Position numbers and translations under genes: made by a program
In this document: positions 41,227 through 49,345 of the stretch, in pieces
Position numbering within the stretch: position 1 is the stretch's first letter
How the letters are laid out: each line of letters starts with the position of its first letter
From: JAGWBF01 sp965116325
Lineage (GTDB): Bacteria; Chloroflexota; Dehalococcoidia; Lucifugimonadales; JAGWBF01
NCBI GenBank assembly: GCA_965116325.1
Contig: OZ220675.1
Span: 620,001 to 684,000 of the forward strand
Length of the DNA: 64,000 bases
Direction: 5' to 3'
Notes under the pieces: model-generated
What the model was told of the DNA's origin: nothing
What the model saw: the letters and a program-made list of their open reading frames with translations, nothing else
The model's database searches: none

Positions 41227-41778
41227 ATGCCGAGCATCGAGAGGATCACAGACCGGGAGCAGGTGGCAGAGGAGCACCGCCACAACTACGATGCCATAGT
41301 TGCCAGCCGGGGGACCGTGGGTGCCCCCTACTACTACCTGCTGCACCAGCCCGAGCTTGCGGCGCGAACGGCCCACCTGCTGGGCTACGCCCGTTTCGAG
41401 TCAGCCCTGCCGACGGACATAAAGGAGCTGGCGGTGTGCGCCGTGGCCCGGGAGATGGACTGCCTCTACGAGTGGGCAGCCCACAAAGATGATGCCCTGG
41501 CCTCCGGCGTCAGCCCGGAAGCCGTGTCCTCCGTCGAACATAGGGGCGACGTCGAAGGGCTTGCAAGGGAAGACGCCAACATCGTGGAGTTCGTGCGTCA
41601 GCTCTTGCGCCCTCCCCATCGCATCTCCGGCGCCACATTCGATGAGGTCCGCAGCAGGTTGGGCGATGCCCTGGTAGCCGAGCTGGTCGGCGTCATCGGA
41701 GCATATGCCGGACTGGCTTGCTCTCTCAACGCCTTCGACGTGCAGCCTCCCGAGGGCAGGCCTGTTCTGCCCACCTAG
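41227..41778 (+). CDS. Carboxymuconolactone decarboxylase/AhpD-like protein
   Basis: A 183-residue all-helical protein of the CMD/AhpD superfamily: VGAPYYYLLHQPELAARTAH, DIKELAVCAVAREMDCLYEWAAHKDDALASGV and LVGVIGAYAGLACSLNAFDV. The family has a CxxC and a His forming the peroxidase site in AhpD; here the segment reads DCLYEWAAH, with only the first Cys, so alkylhydroperoxidase activity is doubtful. Carboxymuconolactone-type chemistry or an unrelated role remain possible. It converges on the LLM gene, with 15 nt between stops, and lies in a neighbourhood of oxygenases. Confidence 0.82.
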   Translation: MPSIERITDREQVAEEHRHNYDAIVASRGTVGAPYYYLLHQPELAARTAHLLGYARFESALPTDIKELAVCAVAREMDCLYEWAAHKDDALASGVSPEAVSSVEHRGDVEGLAREDANIVEFVRQLLRPPHRISGATFDEVRSRLGDALVAELVGVIGAYAGLACSLNAFDVQPPEGRPVLPT

Positions 41779-41793
41779 GACGGCAGGGCCGGC

Positions 41794-42864
41794 TTAGCTG
41801 GGCGTGCTGGCCAACGCCTTGGCGATCACATCGTGGAAGCCCTGGCGCTCGGGCTCAGGAAGACGAAAGGTCTCGACGGCGTACATGTAGATGTGCCTAA
41901 CGCCGATGCCCGAAAGCATCAGCATGTGGCTGGCCACCTGGTCGGGGTCTCCCAAAACGGCCATCCGATCGCCCATCGCCTCCTGGAGCTCGAAGGGGAT
42001 CACTTCCGCGAGGCCTTCAGCCGCATCCCAGTCCTCTACGTGCTGGACGTCAGCGTACATGGTCTGCAGCTTCGAATAGGACTCCTGAACACCCTGCCTG
42101 ACAGGGGCGATGTCATACTCGATGCCCCGGTCTCCCAGCCACTGCTCGGCTGTGGACCTTGCCAGGATGGGTATGAGGTTGGGGCTCCAAGCCCGCACCG
42201 CCTGCTCCCGTGTGGGCCGGACCAGGCACCGGACTTCCACCACCTCATGGATGTCAGACACCGCCCGTCCGACCCTGGCTGCGCCCTCGGCCAGCCAGCC
42301 CCTGGCCTTACCAATGCCATCGGGGGTGGGAGGACAGGTGAGAAGGGCCCCATCGCACAGCTCACCGGCCAAACGGGTGACCATGGGACCCCGCGCAGCC
42401 AAATATATGGGGACCGGAGACCCACCTCCATGATGCAGACGCACCCTGTCCGAGTCCGCCTCGGCGGGCTGGTACACGTTCCACTCGCCCGCCATAAATG
42501 CGCGGATCTTGTTGATGGCATCCCTCATTTCACCGATCCTGAGCTGGGGCAGGCCGACCATGCGGGGGGCGGCGTTTCCCCGGCCCAGCCAAAGCTCGAA
42601 GCGGTCAGGCCCGAACTCCTGCACCGTCTTCGCCGAAGATGCAATAACGGAGGTGTGCCGCGGCCCGGGGCAGGTGAGGGCCGGGTGCACCCTGAGGGTT
42701 GTGGTGTTCTGCAGTACCTGGGACATGACCACGAAGGGGTCCCTAAAGAACATCTGGGCGTCGTTGAATCCGCAGCCGGAAAATCCCGCCTCCTCGCAGC
42801 TCTGGGCAAACCGCACCACTTCCGATACGGGCTGGCTCGGCGGCGTCCTTAGATCGACCTTCAT
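41794..42864 (-). CDS. LLM-class flavin-dependent oxidoreductase
   Basis: A 356-residue TIM-barrel flavoenzyme, second of its kind in the window and only distantly similar to the other. Recognised by RFAQSCEEAGFSGCGFNDAQ, TTLRVHPALTCPGPRHTSVIASS, RFELWLGRGNAAPRMVGLPQ and the closing GDPDQVASHMLMLSGIGVRH. This N-terminal pattern is close to F420-dependent 5,10-methylene-tetrahydromethanopterin reductase-like LLM proteins, so F420 may replace FMN. GGGGAGGGTG precedes the ATG. It is oriented away from the Rieske oxygenase gene, with a shared intergenic region. Confidence 0.86.
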   Translation of the reverse strand: MKVDLRTPPSQPVSEVVRFAQSCEEAGFSGCGFNDAQMFFRDPFVVMSQVLQNTTTLRVHPALTCPGPRHTSVIASSAKTVQEFGPDRFELWLGRGNAAPRMVGLPQLRIGEMRDAINKIRAFMAGEWNVYQPAEADSDRVRLHHGGGSPVPIYLAARGPMVTRLAGELCDGALLTCPPTPDGIGKARGWLAEGAARVGRAVSDIHEVVEVRCLVRPTREQAVRAWSPNLIPILARSTAEQWLGDRGIEYDIAPVRQGVQESYSKLQTMYADVQHVEDWDAAEGLAEVIPFELQEAMGDRMAVLGDPDQVASHMLMLSGIGVRHIYMYAVETFRLPEPERQGFHDVIAKALASTPS

Positions 42865-42998
42865 GTCACCCTCCCCGACTGCTTATGCCCTTGGGCCCTG
42901 AAACAGTGATTCATCGCCAATTCTAGGGCCGCCCCCATGCATTGGCAACAACGTCCGGCGCCTCTCAATATTAGGTATTCGACCTCACGGAAAATTCG

Positions 42999-43027
42999 TT
43001 GACAAGATAGGCGTGTCTCGATACACT
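42999..43027 (+). promoter_or_regulatory. Promoter of the Rieske oxygenase gene
   Basis: TTGACA (42999-43004), 17-bp spacer, TACACT (43022-43027). Perfect -35 and optimal spacing. The leader to the TTG start is about 125 nt, long enough for regulation. GGAGG (43147-43151) is 6 nt before the start. Confidence 0.72.
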
Positions 43028-43157
43028 CGGAACCAAGTATAGCTACGCTGGAGGACTAACAAACTATCCAGCACAACGCCCCGGGGCCCCCCTCACCCGA
43101 ACAACTTCGGGGCCTCGGGAACGCTAATGTCATTACATCTCGCGACGGAGGTATGAG

Positions 43158-44432
43158 TTGCTAACCCACGCTGACAACGAGCTTCTGGTAAGGACGAACT
43201 CCGGTACACCCATGGGGGAGACCCTGCGCCGCTACTGGATTCCCGCCTGCCTCTCCAACGAGGTTCCCGAGCCCGACGGTCCTCCTGTAAGGGTGAAGCT
43301 GATGGGAGAAGATCTGGTGGCCTTCAGGGACACGTCAGGTAAGGTCGGCCTCATCGATGAGTTCTGCGCCCATCGCCGCACCTCCCTATGGCTGGGGCGC
43401 AATGAGGAGTGCGGCCTCCGGTGCGTGTACCACGGCTGGAAGTACGATGTGCACGGGAACTGCGTTGACATGATGAACGAGCCTGCCGAAAGCAAGCTCA
43501 AGGAAGAGGTCAAGCTGCGGGCATATCCCACCGTGGATATGGGCGGAGTGATCTGGGCGTACATGGGGCCCAAGGACAAGCTGCCCCCCGAGCCACGCTT
43601 CGAATGGACCCAGGTGCCCGAAGACCGCCGCGGCGTTTCCAAGAACGTCCAGGAGTGCAACTGGCTGCAGGCCCTGGAGGCGGGGGTGGACACCGCCCAC
43701 GTGCCAATCCTGCACCGTCTGCTCACCAACGACTCCGGGCGGCGGGGGGGTTACAAACCCAGCTCCGAGTTCGGCAGAGGGAGCGCCCCTGTGGTAGAAG
43801 TGGATGTCACCGACTACGGCTATCGGTACGCAGGTATCCGCGCCCTGTCCGGGGAGCGGAAGTTCGTACGCACCTACCAGTACGTTATGCCCTTCCACCA
43901 GATACGGCCCGAAGAGATGACCGCGTACGGCGGCGAGCCGGGGCGCCCCTTCATCTCCGGGCATATGTGGGTGCCCACCGACGATGAGAACTGCATGGTA
44001 TATAACTGGGCCTACACATTCGACGGGACCCCTCTGACCGAGTGGGAAGCCCTGGAGGCCAGCTTGGGGCGGGGACCTGGGGACCTTGACGAGAACTTCC
44101 TGAACGTCAGGAACAAGAGCAACGGATACATGATCGACCGCGAGGTGCAGAAGACGGAGACCTTCACCGGCATCGAGGGTGTCAACAACCAGGACCAGGC
44201 AGCCCAGGAGATGATGGGGCCCATAGTGGACCGCTCCAAGGAGTTCCTGACGGCCAGCGATCTGGCTATAGTCCAGATGAGGCGCCTTCTGATGCAGGCG
44301 GTACGCACCGTCTCCGACGGAGGCGACCCGCCCGCCATTGCCGACACCTACTACATGGCCCGGGCGGTAGACCGGATCATCGGTATAGATGACCAGTGGC
44401 TTGATGTCCTGATGCCGGAGATCAATCCCTAG
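43158..44432 (+). CDS. Rieske [2Fe-2S] ring-hydroxylating oxygenase alpha subunit
   Basis: A 424-residue terminal oxygenase. The Rieske cluster ligands are Cys70-x-His72 and Cys89-x-x-His92 (CAH...CVYH), followed by GWKYDVHGNCVDM. The mononuclear iron site is in the segment LEAGVDTAHVPILHR, with the Asp/His/His pattern of the Rieske oxygenase C-domain. The relatives are phthalate or vanillate demethylase-type enzymes (single-component alpha3). It starts with TTG. Neither a ferredoxin nor a reductase gene is adjacent, so it must use an external electron donor. Such oxygenases are frequent in SAR202 and act on aromatic or cyclic organic matter. Confidence 0.9.
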   Translation: MLTHADNELLVRTNSGTPMGETLRRYWIPACLSNEVPEPDGPPVRVKLMGEDLVAFRDTSGKVGLIDEFCAHRRTSLWLGRNEECGLRCVYHGWKYDVHGNCVDMMNEPAESKLKEEVKLRAYPTVDMGGVIWAYMGPKDKLPPEPRFEWTQVPEDRRGVSKNVQECNWLQALEAGVDTAHVPILHRLLTNDSGRRGGYKPSSEFGRGSAPVVEVDVTDYGYRYAGIRALSGERKFVRTYQYVMPFHQIRPEEMTAYGGEPGRPFISGHMWVPTDDENCMVYNWAYTFDGTPLTEWEALEASLGRGPGDLDENFLNVRNKSNGYMIDREVQKTETFTGIEGVNNQDQAAQEMMGPIVDRSKEFLTASDLAIVQMRRLLMQAVRTVSDGGDPPAIADTYYMARAVDRIIGIDDQWLDVLMPEINP

Positions 44433-44498
44433 TCACAGAAAGCGGTCCGGGGGCAGGATCTGAAGCTTAGTCAAGCATGGACCTGGGTACGGTCACTG

Positions 44499-44870
44499 GT
44501 GAGGTGGAATGCCGCTTCGCCGCCTTCGTCCTCGCCAGCCAGCGGAGCCGCCATGGACTACGCCTCCTGCAGCGAGCTGCTCGCCACCTTGGGAATCTGG
44601 GCACCCCCGCGACCCCGACGGCGCAATCCGACCCTTCGTCGGGGTATCCGGGAGGGCGAACCTATCCGGGGAGCTTACCTCAACGAGTCCGACACGGGCT
44701 TGGCCTACTTCACCCTCAACAGCGCCTGCACCCTTCAAGAGAGCGAAGACCTATGGTCGGACCTTCCCAGCGACCAGGTGGCTGAGGTGGATGTGAAAAA
44801 CAGGAACATCTATCCGAAGCCCGGCAAAGAGCGCGAAGCCCTGGAGCAGCTGTTCCTGGGGACCGGCTAG
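44499..44870 (+). CDS. Hypothetical protein, possibly frameshifted
   Basis: A 123-codon frame between the Rieske and cupin genes. Only the C-terminal two-thirds looks coding: GAYLNESDTGLAYFTLNSAC, TLQESEDLWSDLPSDQVAEV and VKNRNIYPKPGKEREALEQL. The first 50 codons are Ser/Pro/Arg-rich and unconvincing, while another frame (from an ATG at 44477) gives a better start, MDLGTVTGEVECRFAAFVLA. The natural gene may have been one frame with a shift around nt 44540-44600, or the true start may be the ATG near 44553. No family recognised. Confidence 0.4.
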   Translation: MRWNAASPPSSSPASGAAMDYASCSELLATLGIWAPPRPRRRNPTLRRGIREGEPIRGAYLNESDTGLAYFTLNSACTLQESEDLWSDLPSDQVAEVDVKNRNIYPKPGKEREALEQLFLGTG

Positions 44871-44876
44871 GCTCTT

Positions 44877-45416
44877 CTATGCACCGCCTGCTTCCCGCAG
44901 GTGGACGCCCGGATCCTTGGCCAGCTCCGGGTCCTTGTATCCCATAAGCTCGGGACGGGCCCGCCCCAGCATCACCTGGAAGTACACCGGCTCCAGGCTG
45001 TCATTCTGGTAGCCGTGAATCACCCCCGCCGGGCAGGAAACAGCATCCCAGGGGCCAAGCTTCACATCGACGCGGGCGCCGGACTCATCCTCGAAGAACA
45101 CACCCAGCTGTCCCCGGAGCACAAAGAACACCTCCTCCACCTCGTGGGTATGGGCCGCGTTGCCCTGTCCCGGCTCGACGTACATGATGCTCAAGGTAAA
45201 TCCCCGGGGCGGAATGAAGTTGATGTCCTCGTGCTTCCCGGACCCGCCGGCGCCGATGAAGCGGTGCTGGGCCCGCTTGTATCCCTCGACACGGGCATCG
45301 GCAAAGGCGTCCCAGTCGGGCACCCGGTCTAAGAACCGGGCGACGTATCGCTCGGCTATCTCTTCCACCGAAAGATCGGCTACTTCCGAGTCTCTTTGGT
45401 GCTGCACCTGGGTCAT
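44877..45416 (-). CDS. Cupin-domain protein
   Basis: A 179-residue protein with a single cupin barrel. The two cupin motifs are clear: GNAAHTHEVEEVFFVLRGQLGVFF, containing the H-x-H and Glu metal ligands (HTHEVEE), then PAGVIHGYQNDSLEPVYFQVM (PxGxxH). The N-terminal 60 residues are helical, with a polar DRVPDWDAFADARVEGYKRA. Cupins include dioxygenases and isomerases, and this family of quercetinase-like proteins is common beside Rieske oxygenases. GGGAGG stands 7 nt before the chosen ATG; an earlier ATG adds five residues. Convergent with the preceding gene and divergent from the VOC gene. Confidence 0.85.
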   Translation of the reverse strand: MTQVQHQRDSEVADLSVEEIAERYVARFLDRVPDWDAFADARVEGYKRAQHRFIGAGGSGKHEDINFIPPRGFTLSIMYVEPGQGNAAHTHEVEEVFFVLRGQLGVFFEDESGARVDVKLGPWDAVSCPAGVIHGYQNDSLEPVYFQVMLGRARPELMGYKDPELAKDPGVHLREAGGA

Positions 45417-45467
45417 TTCACGGCCTCCCATGGTCGACTTTCGGTCATCTTAGCACACAGCCCTTCG

Positions 45468-45496
45468 TGGACAGGGCCCGGGTGCAACCCTATAAT
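45468..45496 (+). promoter_or_regulatory. Promoter of the VOC gene
   Basis: TGGACA (45468-45473), 17-bp spacer, TATAAT (45491-45496). Start near 45503, leader about 35 nt with AAGGAGG before the ATG. Confidence 0.65.
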
Positions 45497-45537
45497 CTCC
45501 TCAAATCCTGGTAACCAAAGGGAGCAAGGAGGCAGGC

Positions 45538-45960
45538 ATGACCCTGGACATTTATCTCTCCTTCGATGGAAATTGCCGAGAGGTATTCGAGTACTACAGG
45601 CAGGTGTTTGGCAGTGAGTTCAGGACCATGATGACCTTCGGTGAAGCCCCTCCAGGCGTGGAGATTCCCCCGGGTGAGAAAGACCGCATCATGCACGTGG
45701 CATTACCCATCGGCTCCAGCACCCTCATGGGGAGCGACAGCTGCTCCGCCTTCGGGCCTCCTCCTCGGTCAGGGGACAACTTCTCCATATCAATCTCCTC
45801 ATCCAGCAGGGAGGAGACCGACGACCTGTTCAACAAGCTGTCCCAGGGCGGGGCGGTGGAGATGCCTCCCCAGGATATGTTCTGGGGGGCCTACTTCGGT
45901 TCCTGCACCGACAAGTTCGGCATCAGGTGGCAGATCAACTACCAGACCGCGCCCCAGTAA
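45538..45960 (+). CDS. VOC-family protein, PhnB-like
   Basis: A 140-residue glyoxalase-fold protein of the PhnB/3-demethylubiquinone methyltransferase-like subset. The start TLDIYLSFDGNCREVFEYYRQVFGSEF and the region GEKDRIMHVALPIGSSTLMGSD are typical; a late MFWGAYFGSCTDKFGIRWQINY matches the family end. Metal ligands of true glyoxalases are not all recognisable, so the activity is open. It is a single gene with its own promoter, close to the cupin and Rieske genes. Confidence 0.87.
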   Translation: MTLDIYLSFDGNCREVFEYYRQVFGSEFRTMMTFGEAPPGVEIPPGEKDRIMHVALPIGSSTLMGSDSCSAFGPPPRSGDNFSISISSSSREETDDLFNKLSQGGAVEMPPQDMFWGAYFGSCTDKFGIRWQINYQTAPQ

Positions 45961-45990
45961 GGCATCTCCGGGGAAAGGCCGCCTCCCGCT

Positions 45991-46419
45991 CTACTTGAAG
46001 CACTGGCAGCGCCAGAGATAGCAGCCGGTCACCCCCGAAACGATCACGAACAGCGGATCGATGAACGACCAGAGAACGTGCCGAACGGTGTCCTGTGCGG
46101 CGGGGTAGACCGCAAGGTCGTCAATCCAGTTCCAGAAGAACCAGAGGGTGAGCGCCACCGAGAGATAGACCAGCAGGTTCGTTTCCAGGTACTCTCGGGT
46201 GATGCCTCCGTCCTCTCCCTGCGTGTCCAGCACCCTCTTGCGATACAGATGGATGGCCAAGGCTCCCAACACTGCAATGGCCATCACAATGTTTAAGGCT
46301 CCCCACATCTCGCCTATGTCCATCACATCGTCGTACAGGGGCGTGAACACAAAGTGGAGGGCCACCGCTGTGGCCGATAGCCAGAAAAATACCGCAGCCA
46401 TCTTAACAATCAAAGCCAT
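45991..46419 (-). CDS. Hypothetical four-span membrane protein
   Basis: A 142-residue protein with about four transmembrane helices: MALIVKMAAVFFWLSATAVA, a second (NIVMAIAVLGALAIHLY), a third (LLVYLSVALTLWFFWNWIDD) and a fourth (FIDPLFVIVSGVTGCYLW). No catalytic motif. The ATG start is preferred over a TTG five codons earlier because the GGGGGAAT segment is a good ribosome site for it. Two other multi-span unknowns on the same strand lie just upstream, so a small membrane complex is possible. Confidence 0.68.
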   Translation of the reverse strand: MALIVKMAAVFFWLSATAVALHFVFTPLYDDVMDIGEMWGALNIVMAIAVLGALAIHLYRKRVLDTQGEDGGITREYLETNLLVYLSVALTLWFFWNWIDDLAVYPAAQDTVRHVLWSFIDPLFVIVSGVTGCYLWRCQCFK

Positions 46420-46565
46420 CGTCCATTCCCCCAAAGTAGTTTCTCTGCCTGACCGACCAAGCTCACCATAGAGTACCTGAGTCCCAGCCCACCTGGCGTA
46501 TGCACGCCGAATAAAGCTTGGCCGACCTCATCCAGATGCCTTCCTCAATACGAAAGGGCGCAGTT

Positions 46566-47201
46566 TTAGGTGTCGGAGTCCTGGCCCCTGATGATTCGCG
46601 CCTTAAGGGCAAAGAGAAACGCAAACCACCCCATGACGACGCGTAGGATGAACTCCATGGCCACGAGGAACAGCAGGTAATAGATGATGTCCTCGGTGTG
46701 GTGTTGGGCTTCCTTGAGCACCTCCAGGGACTCCCGGACCGTGAAAAATGATGCATCGATGAGAAATATCGCCAGCACAGCGAAGGGGAGTATCTTGGCC
46801 AAGTCCTTGGACAGGTCTTCGTTATAGTAGGCAGATATGCGAATGGCGCACACCGTCGCCAAGGCCATCAGCAGCACCTCGGAGAAGGGCTGTTCCTTCG
46901 ACAGGAAGGCCAGGATCAACGTAAGGACGGCGAACCAGAAGAAGGCGATGACCGGGAACAGGATGAGGTACTTGGCAACGTACATGACGATGTGAAGGAA
47001 TCCCCTGACAACCTTGAACCTGGACTCCTCGTACCTGGACAGGTCTATCTGGAACATGTCCCTGGAAGCGACGAAGCGATAAAACTTGAATATGAATAAG
47101 GCATAGGCGGCCATGCCCAGAATGTAGACGGCCACAGGGGCCAGCAGATCGACGGCATCGTTGACGTTCAACTGCTGGGGCAGAATGTCATTCATGTTCA
47201 T
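46566..47201 (-). CDS. Hypothetical membrane protein
   Basis: A 211-residue protein with five or so transmembrane helices: VAVYILGMAAYALFIFKFY, GFLHIVMYVAKYLILFPVIA, FWFAVLTLILAFLS, MALATVCAIRISAYY, FAVLAIFLIDASFF and IYYLLFLVAMEFILRVVMGW. Charged loops (DLSRYEESRFKVVRG) alternate with helices. Not recognised as a named family. It sits between two other membrane protein genes in the same orientation; its ATG is 147 nt after the stop of the double DUF4389 gene. Confidence 0.68.
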   Translation of the reverse strand: MNMNDILPQQLNVNDAVDLLAPVAVYILGMAAYALFIFKFYRFVASRDMFQIDLSRYEESRFKVVRGFLHIVMYVAKYLILFPVIAFFWFAVLTLILAFLSKEQPFSEVLLMALATVCAIRISAYYNEDLSKDLAKILPFAVLAIFLIDASFFTVRESLEVLKEAQHHTEDIIYYLLFLVAMEFILRVVMGWFAFLFALKARIIRGQDSDT

Positions 47202-47348
47202 GCGACTAGGCCCTCCTCAGCAGGTGCCTGCCGCCCGCACGTGGGTGGGTGGCAACGCACCTGGAAAGCCCCGGTATCTGATTACCGAGACAGAAGGCTC
47301 CGATAGGGGGCAGCCCTGCCGCCCCTTTTTCCGTAACAGTCGTGCCGG

Positions 47349-47966
47349 CTATTCCAGGGAAAGGGGCGGATAACGGTCCGTCAAGCCCAACAGCCACGAG
47401 TCAGTTCGGGTCTGCCACTTCATTATCCCAAAGGCGAAGTTGAAGAGGCCCCTGGGATAGGTGCCGGTCAAAAGCACAGCCCAGAATGCTATGTAGATGA
47501 CGGCAAAGGACACTGCATCCAGGAAATACAAGATGATCAGGTGCGGTAGCAGGAGAACCACCTTGGGGAACATCAGCAACAGTCCCAGCAAGGCAAGCAA
47601 CCGGGAAGACGATTCGGGATAGTCAACCGTGAGCCTGACCGGATGGTCGTCTTCCGAGCCCAGGCTGAATGGTGGGTACTGGTCAGCGAAACCGGCAAAC
47701 CAGGCATTCATCCTGTAGTTCCATCGCCCAACGCCGAGCACAAAATTGAACAGGCCCTCCGGGTAGCGGCCGCTCAGCAACACTGCCAAATACCCAATGA
47801 AAACGACCACCATATTAACGACCCCAAGCAGACCCAAGACTATGAGATGGGGCAACAGAAGCAACATCTTGGGAAAGATGAGGGCTCCCAGCAGCGCCAG
47901 TAGCCTAGACGATGATTCGGGGTAGTCCGCCTCTAACCGGACAGGGTAACTTGAGCTCCCTTGCAT
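47349..47966 (-). CDS. Membrane protein with two DUF4389 domains
   Basis: A 205-residue protein made of two tandem copies of DUF4389. Each copy reads YPESSSRLLALLG..., a TM helix (LLLLPHLIVLGLLGVVNMVV or LLLLPHLIILYFLDAVSFAV), the RYPEGLFNF or TYPRGLFNF signature, and a W-x-x-R turn (RWNYRMNAWF, KWQTRTDSWL) ending in YPPFSL/YPPLSL. The halves are strongly similar, showing a recent internal duplication. The family is common in Actinobacteria and Chloroflexota and has no known function. First of three consecutive membrane protein genes on the minus strand. Confidence 0.85.
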   Translation of the reverse strand: MQGSSSYPVRLEADYPESSSRLLALLGALIFPKMLLLLPHLIVLGLLGVVNMVVVFIGYLAVLLSGRYPEGLFNFVLGVGRWNYRMNAWFAGFADQYPPFSLGSEDDHPVRLTVDYPESSSRLLALLGLLLMFPKVVLLLPHLIILYFLDAVSFAVIYIAFWAVLLTGTYPRGLFNFAFGIMKWQTRTDSWLLGLTDRYPPLSLE

Positions 47967-48166
47967 AGCCTCCCCCCTACCACTAAAGTGCGACCCTCAG
48001 CCCCAATGCGGGACTCCGGATGGTACGGTAGCAATGACGTTATGTATAGTCAAGGTGCAATTGTGGGCGGTACTGTTGTCTTTTCCGACACTGGAGAAAA
48101 GAGTTTACCGGTGGGACTTATCCAGTGCGTCAGGGTCTCGGGACTAATATACTGATTGTGTAGGCC

Positions 48167-49345
48167 ATGAACGTTCTCGTGCTTAATTGCGGCAGTTCCA
48201 CACTGAAGTGCCAGCTCATAGCCAGCGACACCGAGATGTGCTTGGCACGGGGCTTGGTGGACGGCATAGGCAAACAGGCGTTGGTGGAGCTAACGGCAGA
48301 CGGGGAGACTATGTCCGAGCGAAGGAACGTCGGCGATCACGGAGAGGCAGCCCGAATCGCGCTGGTATGGGCCGGCGAGCAGACCGGCGTCGATGCTGTA
48401 GGGCACCGCGTGGTCCACGGTGGGAGCCTCTTCCAGGAGCCAACGCTGGTGAATAAAGGTGTGATCGACGTTATCGACGGCATGGGGGAACTTGCCCCGC
48501 TTCACAACAGGCCCGCCATCGCCGCCATGAGAGCCACCATCGAGGCGCTGTCCTCCACCCCATCGGTGGCAGTATTCGACACCGCCTTTCACAGCGGGAT
48601 GCCGAAAAAGGCGGCCTCATATCCCATATCCCAGGATTTGGCTAAGAAACATCAGGTCCGGCGCTACGGCTTTCACGGGCTGGCCCACCGCTACATGGCG
48701 GAACAGTACGCAGCTCTGACCTCCACGGAGCTGTCGGAGTCAAAGCTCATCACACTGCAGCTGGGCAACGGCTGCTCAGCGGCGGCGGTGCGGGGCGGAG
48801 TGTCCGTGGATACATCCATGGGGCTGACCCCTCTGGAGGGGCTGATGATGGGGACCCGGTCCGGAGATGTGGACCCTGCCCTGCCCGGCCATCTGGCCCG
48901 CCAGGAGGGTGTATCGATCGAAGAGGTGGATGAGTGGCTTAACAAAGAGTCCGGCCTGCTGGGAGTGTCCGGCGCCTCCTCGGACATGCGCCTCCTCCTA
49001 GAGCAGGAACGCCGGGGAAATGCCCAAGCATCCCTGGCCATTGATATGTTCTGCTACCGTGTAACGAAGTACATTGGAGCATACATGGCAGCCCTGGGCG
49101 GCGCCGACGCTGTCGTGTTCGGAGGAGGAATCGGGGAAAACTCCCCCGAGGTACGGGAGCGCATCTGCCGGGGAATGGCCTGGTGCGGCCTGACCCTCGA
49201 TCCCCAGCGTAATATGGCTGGAGGCGAAGGTTGCATATCCTCGGAAGGCGCGTCCGTGGAAGCATACGTGGTGAAGGTCAATGAAGAGCTGATCATCGCC
49301 AGGGACACAGCCAGGCTGCTCGGGCAGGAAAAGGGGGCTACGTGA
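48167..49345 (+). CDS. ackA: Acetate kinase
   Basis: Interconverts acetyl phosphate and acetate with ADP/ATP. The 392-residue ASKHA-fold protein has the signatures MNVLVLNCGSSTLKCQLI, GHRVVHGG, FDTAFHSGMPKKAASYPI, RRYGFHGLAHRYMAEQY, LGNGCSAAAVRGGVSVDTSMG, MGTRSGDVDPALPGHL and GGIGENSPEVR. Its stop codon overlaps the start of the downstream phosphoketolase gene by 4 nt. Together they would turn sugar phosphates via acetyl phosphate into acetate and ATP. Confidence 0.96.
   Translation: MNVLVLNCGSSTLKCQLIASDTEMCLARGLVDGIGKQALVELTADGETMSERRNVGDHGEAARIALVWAGEQTGVDAVGHRVVHGGSLFQEPTLVNKGVIDVIDGMGELAPLHNRPAIAAMRATIEALSSTPSVAVFDTAFHSGMPKKAASYPISQDLAKKHQVRRYGFHGLAHRYMAEQYAALTSTELSESKLITLQLGNGCSAAAVRGGVSVDTSMGLTPLEGLMMGTRSGDVDPALPGHLARQEGVSIEEVDEWLNKESGLLGVSGASSDMRLLLEQERRGNAQASLAIDMFCYRVTKYIGAYMAALGGADAVVFGGGIGENSPEVRERICRGMAWCGLTLDPQRNMAGGEGCISSEGASVEAYVVKVNEELIIARDTARLLGQEKGAT

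Noticed and set aside
47305..47330. GC-rich hairpin with TTTTT on the plus strand
   Set aside because: The neighbouring genes end in the other direction, so a plus-strand terminator has no gene to stop; the loop would also be too small.
47961..48155. Small frame just before ackA
   Set aside because: Short, no ribosome site, no recognisable domain, and ends at the presumed promoter of ackA.
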